From Sulfurovum zhangzhouensis (lineage in GTDB: Bacteria > Campylobacterota > Campylobacteria > Campylobacterales > Sulfurovaceae): 64,000 bases of DNA. The DNA is taken from assembly GCF_030347965.1 (NCBI RefSeq), contig NZ_JAQIBD010000001.1, positions 186,001 to 250,000 of the forward strand, written 5' to 3'. The translations under genes were made by a program, and so were the position numbers. The notes under the pieces are model-generated. The model made no database searches. It had not been told where the DNA came from and saw only the letters and a program-made list of their open reading frames with translations. Positions 9,994-19,687 of the stretch are shown here, one piece after another; position 1 is the stretch's first letter, and each line of letters opens with the position of its first letter.

Positions 9994-10100
9994 TGTCATT
10001 CTCAGTACAATATCTAGCGTCAAAAAATCCTAGATATCTGAGAATCCACTCATCATAGAATTTATACATTTTGGATCTTCGATAGTACTTCGAAGATGAC
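9994..10100. repeat. Composite palindromic intergenic element
   Basis: Two nested hairpins fill the tmk-hisS gap. The first pairs ATTCTCAG/ATATCTAG (9998-10017) with CTAGATAT/CTGAGAAT (10030-10045). The second pairs ATCTTCGA (10075-10082) with TCGAAGAT (10090-10097). Outer GTCAT and ATGAC ends enclose both. The shape resembles the dispersed GTCATTCT-type palindromic repeats of many bacteria. Copy number cannot be judged from one window. Confidence 0.55.
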
Positions 10101-10118
10101 GCCGTTAAAGGAAACATT

Positions 10119-11330
10119 ATGATCAATCCTCTACGTGGTATGAAAGACCTCACTTTTGAAGAGAGTGAACGTTTTGAATATATCGTAAATACTGCTACAT
10201 CTATTGCCAGACGTTATGGCTATGGATATATTGAAACCCCTATTCTCGAAGAGACTGCACTTTTTAAACGCTCAGTAGGAGAAAGCTCGGATATTGTCGG
10301 TAAAGAGATGTACCAATTCATCGACAAAGGTGAAAATGATGTCTGTATGCGCCCTGAGGGGACAGCAGGCGTCGTACGTGCTTTTATCTCTGCTAAACTT
10401 GACCGCCAACCGGTCAAACAAAAGTTCTACTATTACGGTCCGATGTTCCGTTATGAAAAACCGCAAAAAGGAAGACTAAGAGAGTTTCACCAGTTTGGAT
10501 GTGAGAGCTTCGGTGAAGCTTCAGTCTATGAGGATTTTATGATCATTACAATGATCGCTCAGATCTTTGATGCACTTGGTATCGGTTATGAGCTAAAGAT
10601 CAACTCACTTGGATGTAGTACATGTATGCCGCCGTACAGACAAAACCTTGTAGGTTTTCTAACGGATGTTCAAGAAGAGCTTTGTGAAGACTGTAATAGA
10701 CGTATCACAACCAATCCTATCCGTGTATTGGACTGTAAAAATGAAAAATGCCAATTCCATCTTGTAAGCTCTCCAAAACTGATCAATAACCTGTGTGAAT
10801 GTTGTGACAGTGATTTTATCGAGCTTACCAAACTCCTTAATGAAGCCGGTATCAACTATATCATAGATACCAACCTGGTAAGAGGACTGGACTACTATAA
10901 CAAAACGGCATTTGAGTTTGTCAGCAATGAGATCGGTGCACAGTCAGCAATTGCCGGTGGTGGACGTTATGATAAACTCGTTGAGTACCTTGACGGTAAA
11001 CCTACACCTGCAGTAGGATTTGCTCTGGGTATTGAACGTATCATGGAACTGGTAAAGATGCCTGAAACAACTCCAGCAGGCTACTATATGGGTGCTATGG
11101 TACCAGAGGCCATTCCTACACTACTCAAACTGGCTATGAATAAACGTCTTACTGATAAAGTCACGGTTGAATACAGTTCCAAAGGCTTCAAAAGCCATAT
11201 GAAAGGTGTAGATAAAGCCAATCCAAAATATGCGGTCCTTATCGGTGAAGATGAATTGAAGAATGAATCAGTATGGATCAAAGATCTAGAAAGTAAGGAA
11301 GAACGAGTCATTGCTATCAATGAGCTCTAA
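10119..11330 (+). CDS. hisS: Histidyl-tRNA synthetase
   Basis: HisRS (403 residues) charges tRNA-His. It is a class II synthetase: motif 2 is in CMRPEGTAGVVRA, the histidine-specific HisA-type motifs are LVRGLDYYNKTAFEF and AGGGRYDKLVEYL, and motif 3 is GFALGIERIM. Four Cys pairs in the middle (CSTCMPP, CEDCN, CKNEKC, CECC) suggest a zinc-binding insertion, as in some other HisRS. The C-terminal anticodon domain is short. The start is the ATG at 10119 after AAAGGA. The palindromic element upstream separates it from tmk. Confidence 0.96.
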   Translation: MINPLRGMKDLTFEESERFEYIVNTATSIARRYGYGYIETPILEETALFKRSVGESSDIVGKEMYQFIDKGENDVCMRPEGTAGVVRAFISAKLDRQPVKQKFYYYGPMFRYEKPQKGRLREFHQFGCESFGEASVYEDFMIITMIAQIFDALGIGYELKINSLGCSTCMPPYRQNLVGFLTDVQEELCEDCNRRITTNPIRVLDCKNEKCQFHLVSSPKLINNLCECCDSDFIELTKLLNEAGINYIIDTNLVRGLDYYNKTAFEFVSNEIGAQSAIAGGGRYDKLVEYLDGKPTPAVGFALGIERIMELVKMPETTPAGYYMGAMVPEAIPTLLKLAMNKRLTDKVTVEYSSKGFKSHMKGVDKANPKYAVLIGEDELKNESVWIKDLESKEERVIAINEL

Positions 11331-11334
11331 GTGA

Positions 11335-11363
11335 TTTCACAAAACCATAAAGGTTTTGTGAAA
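11335..11363. terminator. bidirectional hairpin between hisS and the outer-membrane protein gene
   Basis: A perfect 12-bp stem, TTTCACAAAACC and GGTTTTGTGAAA, with an ATAAA loop. It begins four bases after the hisS stop and faces the convergent gene, so it probably serves both. Confidence 0.7.
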
Positions 11364-11374
11364 GATATCTGAGC

Positions 11375-11977
11375 TTAAAAGTTAATCATTATACCCACAA
11401 AAATAGCATTTCCCTTAGGTCCTTCGATCGTCGAGTGTTCGTACTCAGCTACAAATTTATAGTTTTCTCCCATTGCCACTTCTGTACCGATACCAAAATT
11501 GAATCCGTGATCATCCGCATCTATATTATACTCTGCGATCTTCTCGATCTCATATTCATATCCTGCTTTAGCAAATACACCGACAGTCTCAGTCAATTCA
11601 TACGTATAAACAAGGTCTAGTGCATGACTATAGTACTTTGCATCACCCTCAGCAACTACGGCACCAAATTCATCCAGTTCACTTACAGTATTTTTTGCAT
11701 ACGCAAAATCATACTCTACTGCAAATCCATTTCCTAGTCTGTAACCAAGGTCAATACCAAATCCGTATCCGCTGTCACCATCAAGTATTGCACCTTCATG
11801 ATCAACTCTGTCTCCTGTAATTCTTAGGCCCTTAACAACTGCATAAAAGTCAGATTCAGCATGCTCATGCATCTCTGCTTCTTCAACTACCGGCTCTTGA
11901 GGTGCGATATCACCGCCTGCATGCAGTTGCATTGCCATCAATGATGCCACAGATGTCATCAAAACAAATTTTTTCAT
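11375..11977 (-). CDS. Outer-membrane beta-barrel protein
   Basis: This 200-residue protein has a signal peptide (MKKFVLMTSVASLMAMQLHA), an acidic stretch (residues 25-43, EPVVEEAEMHEHAES) and then alternating beta strands ending in an aromatic C-terminus (IFVGIMINF), the pattern of a small eight-stranded OmpA/OmpW-like porin fold. Strands such as GYGFGIDLGYRL and GFNFGIGTEVAM are typical. It has no OmpA peptidoglycan domain. It stands alone and converges with hisS. Ligand or partner cannot be read from the sequence. Confidence 0.85.
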   Translation of the reverse strand: MKKFVLMTSVASLMAMQLHAGGDIAPQEPVVEEAEMHEHAESDFYAVVKGLRITGDRVDHEGAILDGDSGYGFGIDLGYRLGNGFAVEYDFAYAKNTVSELDEFGAVVAEGDAKYYSHALDLVYTYELTETVGVFAKAGYEYEIEKIAEYNIDADDHGFNFGIGTEVAMGENYKFVAEYEHSTIEGPKGNAIFVGIMINF

Positions 11978-12200
11978 TTTTTCTCCTGAAATCTTTTAGG
12001 ACTTTCACATCCATTCATTTTTGAAGTATCCATAATAAATGAAATCCACTTAAACCTTTATATTTAAACCCCTTTGAGCTGTAACTTTGAAACATTTCAA
12101 TTAAATTCATAGAAAATGAGTACAACTGCTTCAATCAAATCGATGAATCATATCAATGTTTCTTTTACTCTAACACTGAATAAAAATAAAATAAAATTTG

Positions 12201-12227
12201 AAAAAACAAGGCAATGACTTTGCCTTG
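12201..12227 (-). terminator. terminator of the mla operon
   Basis: On the minus strand, CAAGGCAA and TTGCCTTG form an 8-bp stem with a five-base loop, followed by TTTTTT. It lies 10 bases past the last gene of the operon. Confidence 0.8.
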
Positions 12228-12236
12228 GGAAATGGC

Positions 12237-12812
12237 TTATTTCAACCAAAGAAGAAGATCTTTACTCAACCTTTCAATTGCCATGTTGCTTGCTTTGACA
12301 TATCCTTCAGCATCTGTTGTCCCCGTAGCTTCCATATAACTAAAACGTTTGCTTTTTATCAGCTTACCCGTATCTGTAGAAATCAAATCAAACTGGATAG
12401 AGACGATCGCATGAGAAGCATTTCCTCTTACATGATGGGAGAAGTCAAATACGGTACTCTCTAACCTGTAATCAGCTTGTGCGGTTGAAGCATAAGAAAC
12501 CACCCCTTTGAACATGCCGCTGCTTTGTAATGTATGTATCAATGTTCCCTGAACAAGTGTTCCAAGATCATTGGACCATTTTGAATTCAGATAAGCTCCC
12601 TGTTGTGTAGGAGAGTATGAAAAATAGATTTTTTCACTCATTTTCTCTTTCAGGCTTTGTGGCTGCATCACTTGGATAGTCTTGTTTTGATAGCTTGCAT
12701 TATAGCTATTGTTCACCTCTGTCGTCTGTAGTGTATACGTTTTCATTGGTGCCATCTTTGTGCTGCACCCAGCCAATAAGATCACCAATAATGCTCCTGT
12801 AATAAGTCTCAT
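12237..12812 (-). CDS. ABC-type transport auxiliary lipoprotein (PqiC/ABC_trans_aux-like)
   Basis: This is a 191-residue lipoprotein with lipobox LLAGC (Cys at residue 16), followed by a domain of the ABC-transport auxiliary type (PqiC/DUF330-like) found with MCE lipid-transport systems. It is the last gene of the mlaEFD operon, one base after mlaD, so it probably connects the MCE ring to the outer membrane. Identity rests on the lipobox, the size and the operon position. The C-terminal pattern EGYVKASNMAIERLSKDLLLW is the usual end of such proteins. Confidence 0.8.
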   Translation of the reverse strand: MRLITGALLVILLAGCSTKMAPMKTYTLQTTEVNNSYNASYQNKTIQVMQPQSLKEKMSEKIYFSYSPTQQGAYLNSKWSNDLGTLVQGTLIHTLQSSGMFKGVVSYASTAQADYRLESTVFDFSHHVRGNASHAIVSIQFDLISTDTGKLIKSKRFSYMEATGTTDAEGYVKASNMAIERLSKDLLLWLK

Positions 12813-12813
12813 C

Positions 12814-13725
12814 TTATTCTCCCGGTCCTTTTAACGGAGTTCTGGATTTAAAAATCAAATCATTTGGACTCTGTTCTAGCTCTCCTGTAAACTCACTCAT
12901 TTGTGTAGAGAGTATCTGCATATCCACAATAAGTGGTTCAAGTATCTTCTTCATATTATAGTCACCTCGATCAAGGCTCTTCTCAACCTTCAATGTAACG
13001 CGGTTAAAATTATTTATTGTAGGGATAAGCACTTTTTTCACAGCATTAATATCTTTTGTTGCACCTTCAAAGTTATGAGAAATCATATGCATAGTTTTTC
13101 TAAATTGCTTGATTGAAACATCCAATTCTTCTAGAGATTTCATGACTTTGTTTTCTAACTCTTTACCGTTTGCCGTAATGGTTTCGACATTATCAAGTAT
13201 GTTTTCTACCGTATTGATATTCTTATCAGAGACTATCTTTTGCCCTTGACCAAGTAACTGATCAAGCTTCGATGAAAGAGATTCTACACTTTTACTCAAG
13301 TTAGTAACAAGAGAAGGTCTGGTTTTTATCTCCGGGATATAATCATCGGTTGGTTTGAGTGTTTTAGCCGCATTGGTACCCCCTTCTATCTCAATTGAAA
13401 GCAGGCCTGTAATACCAAACATTTTTGTAGTTGCCACCATATCTTCTTTGATTGGAACATTTTGGCGGATATTGACATAGACTTCAGTGAGTTCAATATT
13501 ATCCTGGTTAATGTGAATATCACTCACCCGACCGATATCAACACCTCTCAGCATAACATCAGAGTCTATAGAAAGCCCGGAAACAGATTCTGTGATCTCC
13601 AGTTTATAGGTATAGTACTCATCATCTATATTGTATTTACCCAGCCAAAAAGCAAACCAGACAAGCCCTATACCAAAGAACACGACAAAGATTCCAACCA
13701 CTAAATAATTGACTCTGCTATACAT
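12814..13725 (-). CDS. mlaD: MlaD-family MCE substrate-binding protein
   Basis: MlaD-like protein of 303 residues. One N-terminal membrane helix (about 6-28) anchors it in the inner membrane, and the MCE domain follows at about 38-115, with the signature SGLSIDSDVMLRGVDIGRV. A long helical coiled-coil tail covers 140-290. MCE proteins form hexameric rings that bind and pass phospholipids between the membranes. The start overlaps the mlaF stop by eight bases. The overlap and order mlaE-mlaF-mlaD-lipoprotein show one operon. Confidence 0.93.
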   Translation of the reverse strand: MYSRVNYLVVGIFVVFFGIGLVWFAFWLGKYNIDDEYYTYKLEITESVSGLSIDSDVMLRGVDIGRVSDIHINQDNIELTEVYVNIRQNVPIKEDMVATTKMFGITGLLSIEIEGGTNAAKTLKPTDDYIPEIKTRPSLVTNLSKSVESLSSKLDQLLGQGQKIVSDKNINTVENILDNVETITANGKELENKVMKSLEELDVSIKQFRKTMHMISHNFEGATKDINAVKKVLIPTINNFNRVTLKVEKSLDRGDYNMKKILEPLIVDMQILSTQMSEFTGELEQSPNDLIFKSRTPLKGPGE

Positions 13726-14488
13726 TCTTCACCTTTTCAAATCTCTCTTTGGTATACTCATTCTTAAAAAAATCTTCAACAAATGGATGTTGTGATTGTA
13801 ACACATTTTCGATACTACCTTCTGCAACAACTTTCTTATCCGCTAAAATTGCCATCCTGTCAACGATTCCGAATATACTCTCCAGATCATGCGTGATCAT
13901 CACCACAGTGATCCCAAGCAAGTCACGCAGATCAACGATCAGTTTGTCAAAATTTCGTGCACCGATAGGATCAAGCCCTGAGGTAGGTTCATCCAAAAAA
14001 AGAAGTTTCGGCTCCATTGCAAGTGCTCTTGCCAATGCAGCACGCTTGATCATCCCTCCACTCAGCTGAGACGGATAAAGACTCCCTACCTGTGGATCAA
14101 GTCCAACCATTTTAAGTTTGGAGGCCACCAAACTGTCACGTAACTCTTTTGAGATTTTCGTATACTCTTTGAGCTGTACCTCGATATTTTCTGCCACACT
14201 TAAAGAAGAGAAAAGAGCCCCAAACTGAAACAGTACACCCCAGTCCCGCCGAAGTGCCTGTGCATCTTTAAACCCTATTTGATCAAGGTTTTTTCCCAGA
14301 ACAGTGATCTCTCCTGCTGTTGGTTCAAGCAGCATGATCATCTCTTTCATAAGTACAGACTTACCCGATCCACTCTCTCCCAATATCCCGTAGATCTCAT
14401 TTTTTTCGATATGCAAATTTACACCATCATGTATCGTTCTATTTCCAAAACGTGTAACGATATTTTTTGCTTCGATCACCGTATTCAT
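13718..14488 (-). CDS. mlaF: MlaF-type ABC ATPase
   Basis: This is the 256-residue ATPase of the MCE lipid transporter. Walker A is GESGSGKS (about 36-43), the signature motif is LSGGM, and Walker B plus D-loop is LLFLDEPTSGLDPIG. The H-loop is ITHDLE. The signature motif LSGGMIKRAALARAL is typical of MlaF rather than other ABC families. It overlaps mlaE by four bases (ATGA) and mlaD by eight. Confidence 0.95.
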   Translation of the reverse strand: MNTVIEAKNIVTRFGNRTIHDGVNLHIEKNEIYGILGESGSGKSVLMKEMIMLLEPTAGEITVLGKNLDQIGFKDAQALRRDWGVLFQFGALFSSLSVAENIEVQLKEYTKISKELRDSLVASKLKMVGLDPQVGSLYPSQLSGGMIKRAALARALAMEPKLLFLDEPTSGLDPIGARNFDKLIVDLRDLLGITVVMITHDLESIFGIVDRMAILADKKVVAEGSIENVLQSQHPFVEDFFKNEYTKERFEKVKNV

Positions 14489-15588
14489 AGATCAAGCTCC
14501 GTATAGATGACAGAAAAAAGTGCATCAAAGGCAATCACAAGAAAAATACCATTGACTACTGATGATGTGGTATGTAGTCCGATACTTTCAGTATTATGTG
14601 AGACCTGAAATCCTCTGAAAGCCCCGACTGAAGCGATAAAAAAAGCAAATACAGGCCCTTTGATCATACCCAGGACATAATGCTTTACCTCCAGTACATC
14701 ATATAAGCGGTTGATAAACTGTGTCATCGAAATATCAAGCTGCATACTTGAAGCGACCATTCCTCCAAATATACCTACGATATCTGAAAAAAAGATCAAT
14801 AAAGGCAATGCAACCATCATCGCTATGATACGCGGCAAAACTAAAAATGCATAGGGATCAAATCCCATCGTCCTCATTGCAGCGATCTCTTCAGTGATCT
14901 TCATCGCACCGATCTCGGCAGTATAGGAAGAACCACTGCGTCCTGCAATAACGATCGCTGTGATCATAGGCCCGAGTTCACGGGTAATGGAGATCCCTAC
15001 CGTATCCACGATGAAGATATCTGCACCAAATTTTGCTAACTGTACAGATCCCTGATATGCTATGACCATTCCTACCAAAAAAGAGGTCAAAGCAATGATC
15101 ACCAAAGCGTTAAATCCTGCTTTATGTATATGATAAACTATCTCTTTGAGACGTATATCTTTCGGATTCCTAAGCACATGGAAAAGTGTATAAAACACAT
15201 GCCCGAAGAATTCGATAAACTCTTTTGTATCTATGAGAAACTTGACAGTGTTTTTTCCCAATGTCTCAAGTAAATTGTCTTCTTTTGGTGGTTCGATAAC
15301 TACATGGTCTTCTTTAAGAAGATCATACATCTCTTTTTGATTCTCCGTATAACCGACAACTTCTACACCAGTATGTTCTGAAAATTTTTTGAAATATTCT
15401 GTAAAAAGAAGTACACCCGCTGAATCAAATTCACTGACAGCAGATACATCCCAAGTTATCGGCTGTTCATAGGTAATTTGTTGTAAAAGAGGTTCTATCT
15501 CAGGTACGCTCAAGAGTGTCCACTTGCCTTTTGCTGTCAGCAGAAGTTGATTCTGATTCATTTCAATACTGAGATATTCGTTTACCAT
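14485..15588 (-). CDS. mlaE: MlaE-type permease with N-terminal STAS domain
   Basis: MlaE permease (367 residues) with an N-terminal STAS-like domain (residues 1-100, WDVSAVSEFDSAGVLLF), which in E. coli is the separate protein MlaB. The permease part follows (about 140-365) with five hydrophobic segments and the MlaE signature ITRELGPMITAIVIAGRSGS. This fused form is common in Campylobacterota and explains why no mlaB gene is present. It is the first gene of the operon. The speA gene is divergent, with a gap of 67 bases that must hold both promoters. Confidence 0.94.
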   Translation of the reverse strand: MVNEYLSIEMNQNQLLLTAKGKWTLLSVPEIEPLLQQITYEQPITWDVSAVSEFDSAGVLLFTEYFKKFSEHTGVEVVGYTENQKEMYDLLKEDHVVIEPPKEDNLLETLGKNTVKFLIDTKEFIEFFGHVFYTLFHVLRNPKDIRLKEIVYHIHKAGFNALVIIALTSFLVGMVIAYQGSVQLAKFGADIFIVDTVGISITRELGPMITAIVIAGRSGSSYTAEIGAMKITEEIAAMRTMGFDPYAFLVLPRIIAMMVALPLLIFFSDIVGIFGGMVASSMQLDISMTQFINRLYDVLEVKHYVLGMIKGPVFAFFIASVGAFRGFQVSHNTESIGLHTTSSVVNGIFLVIAFDALFSVIYTELDL

Positions 15589-15623
15589 ACGTCAATTATA
15601 GGTAAGATTCGATTAAGTTTAGA

Positions 15624-15629
15624 TATAAT
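15624..15629 (+). promoter_or_regulatory. -10 box of speA
   Basis: TATAAT 27-32 bases upstream of the speA ATG. A second TATAAT at 15636-15641 is closer than usual. AAGAGAG is the ribosome site. Confidence 0.5.
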
Positions 15630-15655
15630 AACAATTATAATTAAGAGAGTAGATT

Positions 15656-17521
15656 ATGAAAGATTTTGGCTTAGATGTCTGGAGTGACAACAACTTTATC
15701 ATTAAACATGATACGATCAATATAAATTACGGGCTTGAACCCTCACTTTATGAGATCACACAACAGATACGTAATCAAGGTTACAAGGGACCTCTGCTTC
15801 TTCGTTTCCCTCATATTATTAAAAAACAGATCTCTACACTTTTTGAGACCTTCAATGCAGCAAGAGAGACATTTGATTACCAGGGAACCTTCAATGCGGT
15901 CTTTCCTTTGAAAGTTAATCAGTTTCCAAACTTCGTTCATGCATTGATGGATGTTTCAAAAGAGTATAACTACGGTCTTGAAGCCGGAAGTAAAGCAGAA
16001 CTTGTTATTGCGATGAGTAAGACCCCTCTTGGTGCACCGATCACGATCAATGGTTTTAAAGACAAAGAGATGATCTCTATGTGTTTTATCGCTGCAAAGA
16101 TGGGACACAATATTACTATCACAATTGAGGGACTCGATGAACTTGAAAGTATCATCCAGGTCAACCAGGAGTTTAATGAAGAGTCTGACACCCCGATTTT
16201 ACCTAAGATAGGTGTCCGTATCCGTCTGCACAGTTCAGGAATCGGTATCTGGGCAAAAAGCGGCGGATATAATTCCAAGTTCGGACTTACGTCGACTGAG
16301 CTGATAGAAGCCTATGAATTGCTCAAAAAACATAACTTGCTTGAACATCTCGGGATGATCCATTTTCATATCGGATCACAGATGGGTGATATCGCTCCGC
16401 TCAAAAAAGCGTTGCGTGAAGCAGGAAACATTTATGCAGAACTGAAAAAGCGCGGTGCGAATAACCTAAGTGCGATCAATATCGGTGGTGGTCTTGCAGT
16501 TGAGTATTCCCAACATGCACATGATAAAGAGCGTAACTACTCGCTGAGTGAATTTGCCAATGACGTTATATACCTCATGCAGGAGATCGCGAAAAATAAA
16601 AATGTACCGCAACCAGATATCTTTACAGAGTCAGGACGCTACATCGCTGCTTCTCACTCTGTACTTGTTGCACCTGTACTTGAACTTTTTTCTCAGGAGT
16701 ATCATGAAAAATGTCTGAGACTTAAATCAGAGAATCCTCCTTTGATCGAAGAGTTAAATGATCTCTATAATACCATGAGCCGTACGAATGCCAGAGAGTA
16801 TCTTCACGATGCACTGGATCATATGGAAAGCTTACTTACACTTTTTGATTTGGGGTATATCGACCTGGAGGATAGATCCAACACTGAAACGTTTGTAAAC
16901 CTGATCGTGAAAAAGGCAATTGCGCTGCTCAGAAGTGAAAATACGGATGAACTAAAACAGCTGCAGGACCGTGTCCAGGAGAAGTATTTGGTGAATTTCT
17001 CTATTTTCCAGTCTCTGCCTGATTTTTGGGGGCTTGAACAGGAGTTTCCTATCATGCCGCTAACACATTTAAATAAAATACCGACCAATCCGGCAAGTAT
17101 CTGGGATATTACCTGTGATAGTGACGGTGAAATAGAGTTTAACCGTGACTATCCACTCTATCTGCATGATATCGATCTGGATAAAGAAGAGTATTTCCTA
17201 GGATTCTTCCTTACAGGTGCATATCAGGAAGTGCTGGGAATGCAACATAACCTTTTCACCCATCCGACAGAGTGTATCATCAACTTTGATGAAACAGGAA
17301 ATTATAAGATAGATGGGCTTATCGAAGCACAAAATCTTATGGATGTCCTTGATGATATGGATTATGATACCAGCCTGATTGATAAAACACTCAAACAGCA
17401 TATTGAGCTTTCAGAACGACTCACTGCAGAAGAGAAACGTGAACTTTTGGGTAAACTTTATCTACATTTAAGTGAAAATAGCTATCTTAAGACCATACAA
17501 GCGATTGACGAGTTAATCTGA
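15656..17521 (+). CDS. speA: Biosynthetic arginine decarboxylase
   Basis: SpeA (621 residues) makes agmatine from arginine with PLP, the entry step to putrescine in this phylum. It is a fold III (alanine-racemase-like) enzyme. The PLP lysine lies in VFPLKVNQ near residue 87, the second half of the barrel contains HFHIGSQMGD, and the phosphate-binding region is NIGGGLAVEYSQ. The length matches bacterial SpeA (620-660). Together with the carboxynorspermidine dehydrogenase at 21465 it points to the agmatine-putrescine-carboxyspermidine route. Agmatine deiminase and the decarboxylase of that route are not in the window. Confidence 0.96.
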   Translation: MKDFGLDVWSDNNFIIKHDTININYGLEPSLYEITQQIRNQGYKGPLLLRFPHIIKKQISTLFETFNAARETFDYQGTFNAVFPLKVNQFPNFVHALMDVSKEYNYGLEAGSKAELVIAMSKTPLGAPITINGFKDKEMISMCFIAAKMGHNITITIEGLDELESIIQVNQEFNEESDTPILPKIGVRIRLHSSGIGIWAKSGGYNSKFGLTSTELIEAYELLKKHNLLEHLGMIHFHIGSQMGDIAPLKKALREAGNIYAELKKRGANNLSAINIGGGLAVEYSQHAHDKERNYSLSEFANDVIYLMQEIAKNKNVPQPDIFTESGRYIAASHSVLVAPVLELFSQEYHEKCLRLKSENPPLIEELNDLYNTMSRTNAREYLHDALDHMESLLTLFDLGYIDLEDRSNTETFVNLIVKKAIALLRSENTDELKQLQDRVQEKYLVNFSIFQSLPDFWGLEQEFPIMPLTHLNKIPTNPASIWDITCDSDGEIEFNRDYPLYLHDIDLDKEEYFLGFFLTGAYQEVLGMQHNLFTHPTECIINFDETGNYKIDGLIEAQNLMDVLDDMDYDTSLIDKTLKQHIELSERLTAEEKRELLGKLYLHLSENSYLKTIQAIDELI

Positions 17522-17612
17522 TATTGCTGGACATAATCTAATTGTTTCTTAGTCATAATAGAATTAAAATTGCATAATCTATTATGATAAAAGAGATAAT
17601 ATAGGAGAAACT

Positions 17613-18314
17613 GTGAACCCATTTAGTTTGATCAAAGAAGATTTTACAAATGTTAAAGAAAATGACCCGGCATTGCACTCAACCTTCGAACTCTTTTTTA
17701 ATTATCCGGGGCTCTGGGCCCTGCTCTTTCACAGGCTAGCACACTCTCTCTATCAAAAAGGTCTACGCTTTTTACCGCGATTCATCTCTGCTATCGGGCA
17801 GTTTCTTACCACGGTAGATATCCATCCCGCTGCACAAATTGGCCGCAGAGTATTCATCGACCACGGTGTAGGTGTCGTTATCGGTGAGACAGCTATCATT
17901 GGGGATGATGTAGTCATCTACCAACAGGTTACATTGGGGGGAGTAAGCCTCAATAAAGGAAAACGTCACCCGACAGTCGGGGACAACGTGGTTATAGGTG
18001 CAGGTGCAAAAGTACTTGGGAATATTACGATCGGTAATGGTGCAAAGATCGGTGCAAATTCCGTTGTTATCAAAAATGTTCCAGAAAAAGCTACTGCCGT
18101 AGGTATTCCTGCACGTGTACTGAAGTGTGAAACACCTGAAACAAAACTCAATCACAATGTTATCCCTGATGTCAATAAAGAGATCTTTGAATACCTGCTC
18201 AAGCGTATAGAGATTCTTGAAGATGCTATTGAGAGTGGTGAAAGCAAAGATATCAAACAAAAAGACCAAAAACTGGAAGTTGACTACGACAATTTCATAC
18301 ATAGTATGGATTGA
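17613..18314 (+). CDS. cysE: Serine O-acetyltransferase
   Basis: CysE (233 residues) acetylates serine to O-acetylserine for cysteine synthesis. A left-handed beta helix of hexapeptide repeats covers about 70-180, starting [19 protein letters not shown], with the active-site His in [14 protein letters not shown]. The N-terminal helical part is short, as in epsilon and Gram-positive enzymes. The start is GTG at 17613 after AGGAGAA. A charged tail of about 40 residues at the C-terminus is family-variable. The gene follows speA by 91 bases and probably has its own promoter. Confidence 0.94.
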   Translation: MNPFSLIKEDFTNVKENDPALHSTFELFFNYPGLWALLFHRLAHSLYQKGLRFLPRFISAIGQFLTTVDIHPAAQIGRRVFIDHGVGVVIGETAIIGDDVVIYQQVTLGGVSLNKGKRHPTVGDNVVIGAGAKVLGNITIGNGAKIGANSVVIKNVPEKATAVGIPARVLKCETPETKLNHNVIPDVNKEIFEYLLKRIEILEDAIESGESKDIKQKDQKLEVDYDNFIHSMD

Positions 18315-18394
18315 TCGTGGGCATATAAGAAACACTAAACTTTTACCTCCTTTTTACTCTGCATAATATCAAAACACTTTTACTCATATTTCGC

Positions 18395-18400
18395 TATAAT
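18395..18400 (+). promoter_or_regulatory. -10 box of the aspartate aminotransferase gene
   Basis: TATAAT 40-45 bases before the ATG at 18440, followed by a T-rich leader and the AAGGG ribosome site. Confidence 0.5.
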
Positions 18401-18439
18401 TGTTGGATTTTTTAATTTTTATTATTTACAAGGGTTATA

Positions 18440-19609
18440 ATGCTATCAGATCGCATACAATCACTATCACCATCATTGACAATTGCTATCTCTTCACTTG
18501 CTAGAGATCTTAAAGCAGAGGGAAAAGATGTCCTCTCATTTTCTGCAGGTGAACCGGACTTTGGTACACCGCAAAAGATCAAAGACGAGGCTATCAAGGC
18601 TATCAATGACGGCTTTACTCAATATACTGCAGTACCGGGTATCCCGGAACTACTTAAAGCAGTAGCAGGAAAACTAAAAAGAGAAAATGGTTTGGAGTAT
18701 GCACCTTCTGACATCATTGTCAGTAATGGTGCGAAACAATCACTTTTCAATCTTTTTCAGGCTGTGATCAATCCGGGCGATGAAGTGATCATCCCTGCAC
18801 CTTACTGGGTAACTTACCCTGAATTGGTTATCTATTCAGAAGGAAAACCTGTCATTATTGATACAGATGAGAAAAGCGGATTTAAGATCACAGCTGAACA
18901 ACTCAAAAATGCGATCACTCCTAAAACAAAAATGATCGTACTGACCTCTCCTTCAAACCCTACTGGTTCAGTATATTCTAAAGAAGAGCTAGAGTCACTT
19001 GCAGAGGTATTGAAAGGTACGGATATCATCGTTGCTAGTGATGAGATGTATGAAAAACTGGTTTACGGTATCGACTTTGTAGCGACAGCAAGTATCTCTG
19101 AAGATATGTATCAAAGAACTGTAACGATCAACGGTCTAAGCAAATCTGTAGCAATGACAGGATGGCGTTTTGGATACCTTGCATCTCCAAATAAAGCTTT
19201 GATCGGGGCAATGAACAACCTCCAAAGCCAAAGTACATCTAACATCAACTCTATCACTCAAAAAGCTGCTGTGGTAGCACTGAATGGTGAAGTAGATGCA
19301 GAGATCGAAGAGATGAGACAGGCCTTTGAAGAAAGAGCGATTGAGGCAGTAAAACTCTTCAATGAGATCGATGGTCTAAGTGTACTTAAACCTGATGGTG
19401 CATTCTACCTCTTTGTAAACACGAAAGAGATCTCAAATGACTCTATCGAGTTCTGTAAAGAACTGCTTCAAAAGACTGGTGTAGCAGTAGTACCGGGGAT
19501 CGGATTTGGTGCGGAGGGATACTTCAGATTCTCATTTGCAACAGATATCGAAACGATCCGTGAAGGTATCAGCCGTATCAAAAAGTTTGTAGAGAGCAAA
19601 AAAGCATAA
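18440..19609 (+). CDS. aspC: Aspartate aminotransferase (class I, PLP)
   Basis: This 389-residue class I PLP aminotransferase resembles subgroup Ib aspartate (or aspartate/prephenate) transaminases. The N-terminus SFSAGEPDFGTPQKI is the subgroup signature. SPSNPTGSVYS and the PLP lysine in NGLSKSVAMTGWR are present, and the phosphate-binding Arg is in FRFSFATD. It exchanges amino groups between aspartate and 2-oxoglutarate. Substrate range (aspartate or also prephenate) cannot be fixed from sequence alone. It is monocistronic and followed by a hairpin. Confidence 0.92.
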   Translation: MLSDRIQSLSPSLTIAISSLARDLKAEGKDVLSFSAGEPDFGTPQKIKDEAIKAINDGFTQYTAVPGIPELLKAVAGKLKRENGLEYAPSDIIVSNGAKQSLFNLFQAVINPGDEVIIPAPYWVTYPELVIYSEGKPVIIDTDEKSGFKITAEQLKNAITPKTKMIVLTSPSNPTGSVYSKEELESLAEVLKGTDIIVASDEMYEKLVYGIDFVATASISEDMYQRTVTINGLSKSVAMTGWRFGYLASPNKALIGAMNNLQSQSTSNINSITQKAAVVALNGEVDAEIEEMRQAFEERAIEAVKLFNEIDGLSVLKPDGAFYLFVNTKEISNDSIEFCKELLQKTGVAVVPGIGFGAEGYFRFSFATDIETIREGISRIKKFVESKKA

Positions 19610-19628
19610 TCTCTGACAAATGTTTACA

Positions 19629-19649
19629 TTCCCGACATCCAGTCGGGAA
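19629..19649. terminator. hairpin between aspartate aminotransferase and DedA genes
   Basis: TTCCCGAC and GTCGGGAA form a perfect 8-bp stem with ATCCA loop between two convergent genes. No T-run follows closely on the plus strand. Confidence 0.55.
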
Positions 19650-19687
19650 CTTCAATTCCTTATTTCTAAATATCTCTATTTAAAAAT

